From positions 1-32,318 of the forward strand of contig CABYWI010000008.1 of the NCBI GenBank assembly GCA_902522585.1: a stretch of 32,318 nucleotides of DNA, in the 5' to 3' direction. The position numbers and the translations under genes were made by a program. A model generated the notes under the pieces. That model worked only from the letters and a program-made list of their open reading frames with translations, made no database searches and was not told where the DNA came from. Positions 25,641 through 32,318 of this stretch are shown here, one piece after another. Source of the DNA: an uncultured Alphaproteobacteria bacterium (GTDB lineage: Bacteria > Pseudomonadota > Alphaproteobacteria > HIMB59). Positions within the stretch are counted from its first letter, which is position 1; the number at the start of each line of letters is the position of its first letter.

Positions 25641-27029
25641 ATGAGCATTCAAAAAACCATTACACCTATTGACAATTCTGTTTATTTAGAAAGACCTTTA
25701 TCAACCCAATCTGAAATTGATGATGTTATTGAGAATTCCAAAAAAAGTTTTCAATCATGGAAAAGCACTTCTATTGATGATCGTATTAAAATTATAAATA
25801 AGTTTATTGATAATTTAATAGCTCTTAAACCTGAGGTATCAAAAGAAATTTGTTGGCAAATTGGAAGACCCATTTCTCAATGTGGAAATGAATTGCGTGG
25901 TTTTGAAGAAAGGTCAAGGCATATGGTAGAGATTGCAAAAGAGTCCCTGAGAGATATTCCTGCAACTAAAAATGATGAATTTGATAACTATATTTATAAG
26001 TCTCCTTTAGGTGTTATTTTTGTAATGGCACCTTGGAATTATCCTATTATCACTGCTACTAATACCATTGTTCCCGCACTATTAGCAGGCAATACGATAG
26101 TCATAAAACATTCTTCTCAAACACCTCGATGTGCAGAATTAATATCACAAGCTTTTGAAAACACAGGATTACCTAAAGGTGTATTTCAGTTTGTTCATAC
26201 AGATCATCAAACGTGTGAGAAAATTATTTCTGATCCACGAATAGCTCACGTAGTCTTCACGGGTTCCGTGAGAGGTGGTCAAGAAGTTAAGAAATATATT
26301 GGAACTCGTTTTATCAATGTTGGTCTGGAGCTAGGAGGAAAAGATCCTGCTTATGTTCGTTCCGATGCTGATTTAAATCATGCTATTGAGAATTTAGTAG
26401 ATGGAGCAATGTTTAACTCAGGACAGTCTTGTTGTGGCATTGAAAGAATTTATGTTGACCAATCTATTTATAAGGATTTTATCGATGGATTTAAAACTAT
26501 AACTGAACAATATAAATTAGGTGATCCATCTCAAGAGGATACTAATTTAGGACCAGTAGTTCGATTATCAGCTGCAAACTTTATTCGCAGTCAAATTTCC
26601 GAGGCAGAAAAGCAAGGAGCAAAGCGACTAATAGATGAATCAAAATTTTCGATCGCAAAAGATGATAATTGTTACATAGCTCCCCAGGTCATGATCGATG
26701 TAGATCATTCAATGAGATTTATGATGGAGGAAACTTTTGGACCCGCTGTAGGAATTATGCCAGTGAAAGATCAACAAGAAGCAAAACAACTAATGAATGA
26801 TAGTCCCTACGGATTAACGGCTTCTATTTGGACAAAAGATGTAGATTTTGCAAAAGATTTTGGTAGAGAAATTGAGACAGGTACTTTTTTTATGAATAGA
26901 TGTGATTATTTGGATCCCGCTCTTGCATGGACTGGTGTTAAGGATACCGGAGTTGGCTGTTCCTTATCTGTATTAGCCTTTGATCAATTCACGCGTCCTC
27001 AAAGTTTTCATATGCGAAAGGTAGTCTAA
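25641..27029 (+). CDS. NAD(P)-dependent aldehyde dehydrogenase
   Basis: Aldehyde-to-acid dehydrogenase of 462 residues. The oxyanion asparagine N133 is in MAPWNYP, K156 in TIVIKHSS contacts the cofactor, the general base E230 is in GLELGGKDP, and the nucleophile is C264 in FNSGQSCCG. The late EETFGPAVGIMPV segment is also present. The sequence ends with the RPQSFHMRKVV tail rather than a full succinate-semialdehyde dehydrogenase signature, so I leave the substrate open. It opens the plus-strand cluster with the TRAP transporter, the glutamine-synthetase-like ligase and the iron alcohol dehydrogenase, which argues that it oxidises an aldehyde made by that pathway. Confidence 0.93.
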   Translation: MSIQKTITPIDNSVYLERPLSTQSEIDDVIENSKKSFQSWKSTSIDDRIKIINKFIDNLIALKPEVSKEICWQIGRPISQCGNELRGFEERSRHMVEIAKESLRDIPATKNDEFDNYIYKSPLGVIFVMAPWNYPIITATNTIVPALLAGNTIVIKHSSQTPRCAELISQAFENTGLPKGVFQFVHTDHQTCEKIISDPRIAHVVFTGSVRGGQEVKKYIGTRFINVGLELGGKDPAYVRSDADLNHAIENLVDGAMFNSGQSCCGIERIYVDQSIYKDFIDGFKTITEQYKLGDPSQEDTNLGPVVRLSAANFIRSQISEAEKQGAKRLIDESKFSIAKDDNCYIAPQVMIDVDHSMRFMMEETFGPAVGIMPVKDQQEAKQLMNDSPYGLTASIWTKDVDFAKDFGREIETGTFFMNRCDYLDPALAWTGVKDTGVGCSLSVLAFDQFTRPQSFHMRKVV

Positions 27030-27075
27030 CAAAACAGTTTAGATATTCTTTTCATTTGTGTTAGCTTAGTAACTT

Positions 27076-27585
27076 ATGCCTTCGATCTTTATTCTATATG
27101 TAAAACTCATTGATAAGATTACTAATATCATAGGTCGAATAACTATGTACACCGTCTTTGCTATGATGGGAATTTTAGTTTTATCATTTGTAACAAGAAA
27201 TATTATCAACTTCCCATTACTTTGGATTATTGAGATGGCTCAATTCATCATGACTGGATATTATCTTATGGGCGGTGCATATTCCATGAAAGAACATCAG
27301 CATGTCAGAATGGATTTAGTTTATGGAAGCTTTTCAGAAAAAAATAAGGCAAGGATGGATCTCTTTACAAGTGTCTTTTTAATTTTCTATTTAATAGTGT
27401 TACTAATCGGATCCTATAATAGTCTTGTTTACACTCTTGAGACGAAGAAAACTTTATTTTCTGCCTGGAGACCTTATGTATGGCCTATTAGTAGTATTAT
27501 GTTTTTAGGAATTTTATTGATGTTACTTCAGACTTTTTCAATGGTTTTTAAAGATTATGCAAAAGTCAAAGGAATAAAAATCTAA
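27076..27585 (+). CDS. dctQ: TRAP transporter small permease (DctQ)
   Basis: Four-helix membrane subunit that links the binding protein to the large permease in a sodium-driven TRAP transporter. The 169-residue protein has hydrophobic helices at about 22-42, 48-68, 92-115 and 133-158, with the conserved LLWIIEMAQFIMTGYYLMGGA region and the MKEHQHVRMDL motif of DctQ proteins (about 71-82). A stop codon lies two codons upstream of the ATG, so the start cannot extend further. The stop overlaps the dctM ATG by one base (TAATG). It follows ALDH by 46 bases with a poor ribosome-binding site. Confidence 0.92.
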   Translation: MPSIFILYVKLIDKITNIIGRITMYTVFAMMGILVLSFVTRNIINFPLLWIIEMAQFIMTGYYLMGGAYSMKEHQHVRMDLVYGSFSEKNKARMDLFTSVFLIFYLIVLLIGSYNSLVYTLETKKTLFSAWRPYVWPISSIMFLGILLMLLQTFSMVFKDYAKVKGIKI

Positions 27586-28919
27586 TGTTTGCTGAATATT
27601 TTAGTTACGAAGCTATTGCTATCTTGATGTTTGCCACAATGGTTCTGATGCTTTTAACAGGCCAGCGTGTTTTTGGAGCGATTGGTTTTGTAGCCGCCGC
27701 TGCAGCTTTGCTTATATGGGGCAATGGAGCCGTAGAGATGCCATTCACAGCATCTTGGAAATTATTTAAGTGGTATCCCATGCTTACTCTCCCTTTATTC
27801 ATTTATATGGGCTATATGATTTCAGAGTCAGGCATAGCTAACGATCTTTATAAAATGTTCCATGTATATTTTGGTGGTACGCGTGGAGGACTAGCAATCG
27901 GTACTATGTTTATGATGGTAGCAATTTCTGCCATGAATGGATTAAGTGTTGCGGGTATGGCCGTCGGAGCAACTATTGCACTACCAGAGATGCTAAAAAG
28001 AAATTATGACAAACGGATGATCAGTGGGGTAGTCCAAGCTGGAAGTTCGTTAGGTATTTTAATTCCTCCAAGTGTAGTTCTAGTTTTATATGGAATGATA
28101 GCGAGACAGCCGGTGAGTAAACTTTGGCTTGCGGGTTTAATACCTGGTTTAATTATGGCTACTTTATTTATCTTATACATATACATAAGATGTAAAATTC
28201 AACCCGAGCTCGGACCTGTTCTTCCTGAGAAAGAGAGAAAAATTCCTCTTATTGAAAAAATAAAATTATTAAGAGCAGGAATAATACCCTTTGCTATTTT
28301 TTTTGTTATGACAGGCTTATTTATCATGGGTATAGCTAGTTTAGTTGAGTGTTCTGCTGTTGGAGCTTTAGCTGCAACACTTGCAGCATGGTCAAAAGGA
28401 AGATTAAATTTAAAAGTCATTGAGGATGTTTGCAAAAAAACCTTAGGTGTGTCTTGTATGTTTATGTGGATTATCTTAGCGGCACTTTGTTTTGGGGCTG
28501 TATTCGATGGAATTGGTGCCACAAAAGCTATTGAATCTTTGTTTATCGAAAGATGGAATTTAAGTCCTTGGGGTGTTTTAATTATGATGCAGTTATCATA
28601 CATACTTATGGGAATGTTTCTCGATGATACTGCAATGTTAGTTATTGTTGCACCGCTGTATGTTCCTTTGATTATTGCATTAGGATTTGATCCTATTTGG
28701 TATGGAGTTTTATACACAATTACCTGTCAAATAGCTTATATGACACCACCCTTTGGATATAATCTATTTCTAATGCGAGCTATGGCCCCAAAAGAAATTA
28801 CTCTTATTGATATATATAGATCTATAATTCCATTTGTTTTGGTAATGTTATTTGGTTTGATTATTATGATGATGTTTCCTCAAATAGCTTTATGGCTACC
28901 CACAACTATCTTAGGCTAA
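27585..28919 (+). CDS. dctM: TRAP transporter large permease (DctM)
   Basis: Transport-conducting membrane subunit, about 12 hydrophobic helices in 444 residues. The family motifs are TLPLFIYMGYMISESGIANDLY (broken across about 67-88), SAMNGLSVAGMAVGATIALPEML, the GSSLGILIPPSVVLVLYGM segment (about 152-170), and the later GMFLDDTAMLVIVAPL and MTPPFGYNLFLM blocks, which include the cation- and substrate-related regions of the second repeat. A long open frame on the opposite strand within this gene is a shadow. Translation is coupled to dctQ; dctP follows after 73 bases. Confidence 0.95.
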   Translation: MFAEYFSYEAIAILMFATMVLMLLTGQRVFGAIGFVAAAAALLIWGNGAVEMPFTASWKLFKWYPMLTLPLFIYMGYMISESGIANDLYKMFHVYFGGTRGGLAIGTMFMMVAISAMNGLSVAGMAVGATIALPEMLKRNYDKRMISGVVQAGSSLGILIPPSVVLVLYGMIARQPVSKLWLAGLIPGLIMATLFILYIYIRCKIQPELGPVLPEKERKIPLIEKIKLLRAGIIPFAIFFVMTGLFIMGIASLVECSAVGALAATLAAWSKGRLNLKVIEDVCKKTLGVSCMFMWIILAALCFGAVFDGIGATKAIESLFIERWNLSPWGVLIMMQLSYILMGMFLDDTAMLVIVAPLYVPLIIALGFDPIWYGVLYTITCQIAYMTPPFGYNLFLMRAMAPKEITLIDIYRSIIPFVLVMLFGLIIMMMFPQIALWLPTTILG

Positions 28920-28968
28920 TTTCAAAAAATTTTTAAAATTAATCTTTATTTAATATGTAATTTTAGAA

Positions 28969-28974
28969 TATAAT
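28969..28974 (+). promoter_or_regulatory. Internal -10 box upstream of dctP
   Basis: TATAAT, a perfect -10, lies in the 73-base gap between dctM and dctP, giving a transcript start near 28981. The matching -35 is poor (TTATTT at 17 bases), so an activator or a weak -35 would be needed. Confidence 0.4.
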
Positions 28975-28981
28975 AGACCCC

Positions 28982-28986
28982 GGAGG
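28982..28986 (+). promoter_or_regulatory. Strong Shine-Dalgarno GGAGG of dctP
   Basis: GGAGG is followed by six bases and the ATG at 28993. It is among the strongest ribosome-binding sites in the window and suggests high expression of the binding protein. Confidence 0.75.
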
Positions 28987-28992
28987 ATAAAT

Positions 28993-30072
28993 ATGTCGAC
29001 AAAAAATAAAATAAAAAATACCTCTTCAAGAAGAGGCTTCTTAAAAAAAGCTGGTTTAGTTTCTGCAGCTGCTATTGGCGCAACAGCAGCAAAAGCACCA
29101 TATGTATATGCAGCATCCAATCCAATTAAATGGAGATTACAAACTTATTCTGGTGCCCCACTTGGAGCTCACGTTGTTCTCCCTCAGATAGAGGCTTTCA
29201 ACAAAGCAGCTCATGGTGAAATGGAAATTGAACTTTTCTATGCAGATCAGTTAGTTCCTACTGATGAACTATTTAGAGCAATGCAAGCTGGAACTATTGA
29301 TGCGGTTCAAAGTGATGACGCAACTATGGGATCACCAGTAGATATTTCTGTTTTTGGTGGATATTTCCCATTTGCAACTCGATATAGTCTAGATGTTCCT
29401 GCAATGTTTAGATACTACGGTCTAGATAAGATTTGGGCAGAAGCTTATGGAGAAGTGGACAATGTAACTTGGTTGAGTACTAGTGCTTGGGATCCATGTC
29501 ATTTATTTACAGTGAATAAAAAAATTGAAAAACTTTCAGACATGAAGGGTCTCAGAGTTTTTGGTGTTCCAACTGCAGGTCGTTTCTTAGCTCAGTATGG
29601 TTTGATACCAGTCACTGTTCCTTGGGATGACGTTGAAGTAGCAATGCAAACCGGTGAATTAGATGGTGTTTGCTGGTGTGGATTTACAGAGGCTTATGAA
29701 GTTGGATGGGCAGATATTTGTAATTATGCTCTTACTAACTCTGTTACAGGTGCATGGTTCGGTTCATATTTTGCTAATAGTGAAAGTTGGAACAAATTAT
29801 CACCTAAGCTTCAAGAGCTCTTCAGAATGTCTATTGATCAGTCACACTACTATAGACAAGTATGGTATTGGGGCGGTGAAGCTGACCTTCGTGTGAACGG
29901 TAAAAAAATGGAACTAACAAGTCTTCCTGCTGATGAATGGGCTGGTGTTGTAAGCGACGCTGGAAAATTCTGGGATGATGTAGCTGCTTCTTCTCCAAGA
30001 AGTGGTAAGGTTGTAGAGGCATTTAAATTATACGCTGATACAATGGAAAAAGCTGGATATCCATATAGATAA
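28993..30072 (+). CDS. dctP: TRAP transporter periplasmic substrate-binding protein (DctP)
   Basis: Periplasmic ligand-binding subunit of the TRAP system. A Tat-type signal is clear: SSRRGFLKK (11-19) with a hydrophobic core and probable cleavage after YVYA at residue 40. The mature protein shows the DctP/TakP fold pattern: KWRLQTYSGAPLGAH (46-60), ELFRAMQAGTIDAV (92-105), DMKGLRVFGVPTAGRF (183-198), VEVAMQTGELDGV (214-226) and the family helix SPKLQELFRMSIDQS. Length 359 is typical. At the position where most TRAP binding proteins have an Arg in the LKGLKIR motif, this protein has F190 (MKGLRVF), and the pocket region is rich in Trp and Tyr. A non-carboxylate ligand is therefore likely. Confidence 0.93.
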   Translation: MSTKNKIKNTSSRRGFLKKAGLVSAAAIGATAAKAPYVYAASNPIKWRLQTYSGAPLGAHVVLPQIEAFNKAAHGEMEIELFYADQLVPTDELFRAMQAGTIDAVQSDDATMGSPVDISVFGGYFPFATRYSLDVPAMFRYYGLDKIWAEAYGEVDNVTWLSTSAWDPCHLFTVNKKIEKLSDMKGLRVFGVPTAGRFLAQYGLIPVTVPWDDVEVAMQTGELDGVCWCGFTEAYEVGWADICNYALTNSVTGAWFGSYFANSESWNKLSPKLQELFRMSIDQSHYYRQVWYWGGEADLRVNGKKMELTSLPADEWAGVVSDAGKFWDDVAASSPRSGKVVEAFKLYADTMEKAGYPYR

Positions 30073-30079
30073 ATATCTT

Positions 30080-30112
30080 TTTTCTCACCTCATTTTTAAT
30101 GGGGTGAGAAAA
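30080..30112 (+). other. Stem-loop between dctP and the ligase gene
   Basis: The arms TTTTCTCACCTCAT (30080-30093) and ATGGGGTGAGAAAA (30099-30112) form a 14-base-pair stem with one G-U pair and a five-base loop. No U-tract follows on either strand, so it is not a textbook terminator. It lies eight bases after the dctP stop and 23 bases before the ligase ATG, so mRNA 3'-end stabilisation or partial termination is the likely role. Confidence 0.65.
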
Positions 30113-30135
30113 CCAATCTAAAAATTTTTTAAAAA

Positions 30136-31497
30136 ATGGCCATTAGTTTTAAAGATCTAGAAAAAAAAATTAAATTAAGAGAAATTGATACTGTTCTTGT
30201 AGCTCTATCTGATATGCAAGGAAGACTTGTTGGAAAAAGAGTTACCGGAAAAGCTTTTTTAGATTACGTTCATAAAGAAACTCATTTTTGTAATTATCTA
30301 TATACCGTCGACATGGATATGTATACTGTGCCTGGTTTTAAATCCTCATCATGGGAAACAGGATATGGCGATATGACTGTAATCCCCGATCATCAAACTA
30401 TTAAAGAACTACCTTGGTTAGAAAAAACCGCATTAGTTTTAGGAGATGCCTTTGAACATGATGGCAAAACCCCAGTTGCACATTCTACAAGACAAGTTTT
30501 AAGAGAGGCCATAACTAAAGCAAATAAAATGGGATTTGAACCAATGCTTGGATCAGAATTAGAATTTTTTCTCTTTAAACAATCTTACGAAGAAATCCAT
30601 TCTAATCACTATAAGAATTTGAAGGAAACATCTTGGTATATTGAAGATTACATGATTTTTCAAACTTCAAAAGAGGAGGCTTTCAATCAAGAATTAAGAA
30701 ATAGTCTCTTAGACTCAGGTATTTATGTAGAGTGCACCAAAGGAGAGGCAGCACCAGGCCAACAAGAAATTAATGTTGTTTTTACTGATGCACTAAACAT
30801 GGCAGATAATCATATTCTGATTAAGAATGCTGCAAAAGAAATTGCTTTCAAACATAATCGAGCTGCTAGCTTTATGGCAAAATATAATAAAGAAGCTTGT
30901 GGGAGTTCATGTCATATTCATAATTCTTTATTTGATAAGAAATCTAAAAAAAATATTTTTGCTGACTCAAAAGATAAATATGGCATGTCTAAAACTTTTA
31001 AAAGTTACGTTGCAGGTCAGATTTTATTCTTAAGAGATCTTTCAATCTTTTTAGCGCCAAATATTAATTCTTATAAACGCTTTCAAGAGGGTTCTTTCGC
31101 ACCAACTACTGCTGCTTGGGGTATTGATAACAGAACAGCTGGTTTTCGCTTAGCTGGCCACGGAGGTTCAATACGAATTGAGTGTCGAGTACCCGGGGCT
31201 GACGTTAATCCTTATTTGGCTTTTGCTGGTTTAATTCAAGCAGGTTTATATGGAATTGAAAATAAATTAGATTTAGAAGACCCTTTGATGGGAAACATTT
31301 ACCAAAACAAAAAAGCCAAAAATGTTCCTGGCACTTTAAGGGAAGCTATCAATTTAGCTAAAAAATCTAAGTTACTTCCAAAGATTTTCCACCTTGATGT
31401 TTTGGAGCACTATATTCATGCTGCCGAATGGGAACAGTCTGAATATGATAAATCTGTAAACGATTGGGAACACCAACGTTACTTTGAACGAGGATAA
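30136..31497 (+). CDS. Glutamine-synthetase-like gamma-glutamyl ligase
   Basis: Ligase of the glutamine synthetase superfamily, closest in pattern to the group that joins glutamate to an amine (PuuA, IpuC, GlnA4 and similar). Metal and substrate residues are kept: E141 and E143 in GSELEFFL, E204 and E211 in GEAAPGQQEIN, H260 in GSSCHIHNS, R315 in NSYKRFQEG, N332 and R333 in DNRTAGFR, and E349 and R351 in RIECRVPGADVNPYL. Housekeeping GlnA has a FDGSS loop that binds ammonium; here that region reads PGFKSSSWETGYGD, so the acceptor is probably an organic amine. The adenylylated Tyr loop is not obvious. Length is 453. Its ATG has no clear Shine-Dalgarno, and it follows a stem-loop. Confidence 0.88.
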   Translation: MAISFKDLEKKIKLREIDTVLVALSDMQGRLVGKRVTGKAFLDYVHKETHFCNYLYTVDMDMYTVPGFKSSSWETGYGDMTVIPDHQTIKELPWLEKTALVLGDAFEHDGKTPVAHSTRQVLREAITKANKMGFEPMLGSELEFFLFKQSYEEIHSNHYKNLKETSWYIEDYMIFQTSKEEAFNQELRNSLLDSGIYVECTKGEAAPGQQEINVVFTDALNMADNHILIKNAAKEIAFKHNRAASFMAKYNKEACGSSCHIHNSLFDKKSKKNIFADSKDKYGMSKTFKSYVAGQILFLRDLSIFLAPNINSYKRFQEGSFAPTTAAWGIDNRTAGFRLAGHGGSIRIECRVPGADVNPYLAFAGLIQAGLYGIENKLDLEDPLMGNIYQNKKAKNVPGTLREAINLAKKSKLLPKIFHLDVLEHYIHAAEWEQSEYDKSVNDWEHQRYFERG

Positions 31498-31511
31498 AAT
31501 AGGAGACTAAA

Positions 31512-32318
31512 ATGCAAAATATGAACTGGAATTATCCAACCAATGTCTGGTTTGGTCCTGATCGATCTCGGCAAATACAACAAGCTTGTGATGCTTTGGG
31601 TATGAAAAACCCTCTTATCGTGACTGACCCAGGTCTGCTGCAAACTCCTATTGTTGATGAAATTAATTCTAATCTTTCATCTAAAACAAATATTTATTCT
31701 GATGTTCAAGGAAATCCTACCGGTTCAAATGTTATCAATGGAGTTAAAGTATTTTTAGAAGGTAATCATGATGGGGTTATTGCAATAGGTGGTGGTTCCG
31801 GAATGGATGCGGGAAAGGGGATTGCTTTTCTAGCTCATCAGTCAAGACCATTATGGGATTTCGAAGATATTGGAGATTGGTGGACTCGAGCTAACTCTGA
31901 TGTAATTAAACCTATTATTGCGATACCAACTACAGCGGGGACAGGTTCTGAGGTTGGGAGAGCAGGGGTTTTCTTGAATGAAGATAATCATAAAAAGAAA
32001 ATTATTTTTCATCCAAAGATGTTACCTCAAATTTCAATTTTAGATCCTTCTTTAACAATTAACTTACCAAAAGGAATTACAGCTGGAACAGGGATGGATG
32101 CGCTAGCTCATTGCTTAGAAGCTTACTCATCTCCTTTTTATCACCCTATGGCAGAGGGTACGGCTTTAGAAGGTCTTCGTTTGGTGAAAGAAAATATTCA
32201 AGAGGTTTATCACAATGGAAAAAATATTGAAGCTCGTGCCCATATGCTTGTTGCATCAATGATGGGCGCAGCTGCTTTTCAAAAAGGACTAGGGGCCATT
32301 CATTCAATTACACATCCA
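31512..32318 (+). CDS. Iron-containing alcohol dehydrogenase (3' end outside window)
   Basis: Partial gene; 269 codons are visible. It matches the group III Fe-ADH family: NWNYPTNVWFGPDRSRQ at the start, AIGGGSGMDAGKGIAF (the GGGS cofactor loop) and IPTTAGTGSEVG in the first domain. Metal ligands appear in GTGMDALAHCLEAY (Asp and His) and GLGAIHSITHP, where the second His is present and the last expected one lies beyond the window. It would oxidise a primary alcohol to an aldehyde, or the reverse, with NAD. The start is ATG with AGGAG at 31501-31505, 14 bases after the ligase stop. The pathway position is upstream of the aldehyde dehydrogenase if the alcohol is the substrate. Confidence 0.92.
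   Translation, partial: MQNMNWNYPTNVWFGPDRSRQIQQACDALGMKNPLIVTDPGLLQTPIVDEINSNLSSKTNIYSDVQGNPTGSNVINGVKVFLEGNHDGVIAIGGGSGMDAGKGIAFLAHQSRPLWDFEDIGDWWTRANSDVIKPIIAIPTTAGTGSEVGRAGVFLNEDNHKKKIIFHPKMLPQISILDPSLTINLPKGITAGTGMDALAHCLEAYSSPFYHPMAEGTALEGLRLVKENIQEVYHNGKNIEARAHMLVASMMGAAAFQKGLGAIHSITHP

Noticed and set aside
28199-28717. 172-residue open frame opposite dctM
   Set aside because: It is the complement of a conserved membrane gene; the protein has no recognisable domain and no ribosome site.
29663-29896. 77-residue frame within dctP
   Set aside because: Out-of-frame shadow inside a clear binding-protein gene.
30080-30112. Rho-independent terminator call for the hairpin
   Set aside because: The stem is strong but no U-tract follows on either strand, and co-directional genes continue, so I listed it as a stem-loop only.

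Overview
The window is a gene-dense, strongly A+T-rich bacterial chromosome segment with no RNA genes, insertion sequences, phage genes or CRISPR arrays that I can see. The gene set points to a streamlined, probably marine alphaproteobacterium (SAR11-like or HIMB59/AEGEAN-169-like; this is inference). Supporting signs are rpsU next to a COQ9 gene, a three-subunit proton-translocating transhydrogenase, a plant-type glutamate-cysteine ligase, DUF1244, an NDUFS6-like zinc-finger protein and a TRAP transporter. Genes nearly touch: no gene-free stretch exceeds about 120 bases, and four of five convergent gene pairs overlap at their stop codons.

Layout. Bases 1-2839 (+): 3' half of alanine dehydrogenase, then SelO and a LysR regulator, joined by short overlaps. 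Bases 2836-4868 (-): htpG followed by a 57-residue zf-CHCC protein. Bases 4895-9118 (+): M17 aminopeptidase, SLT-fold lipoprotein, gshA and gshB, a compact run that contains the complete glutathione synthesis pathway. Bases 9107-14208 (-): uvrB, a CaCA-type cation exchanger and an AsmA-like protein. Bases 14257-15453 (+): aspartate aminotransferase. Bases 15445-16890 (-): pyruvate kinase. Bases 16929-23345 (+): DUF1244 protein, M3 oligoendopeptidase, an ABC1/AarF-family kinase-like protein and the pntAA-pntAB-pntB transhydrogenase. Bases 23342-24209: divergent rpsU (-) and COQ9 (+). Bases 24329-25531 (-): a DUF2721-like membrane protein and an SDR oxidoreductase.

Bases 25641-32318 (+) form the most interesting block: aldehyde dehydrogenase, TRAP permeases DctQ and DctM, a TRAP binding protein with a Tat signal, a glutamine-synthetase-like ligase, and the start of an iron-containing alcohol dehydrogenase cut by the window edge. 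Together these look like uptake and breakdown of a small amine or amino alcohol through gamma-glutamylated intermediates: import, gamma-glutamylation of the amine, oxidation of an alcohol to an aldehyde, then oxidation to an acid. The binding protein seems to lack the arginine that usually holds a carboxylate, which fits a non-acidic ligand. The substrate is a hypothesis.

The rest is core metabolism with a redox and respiratory flavour: glutathione synthesis, NADPH supply by transhydrogenase, ubiquinone-linked COQ9 and ABC1 proteins, SelO, and the complex-I-associated zinc-finger family.
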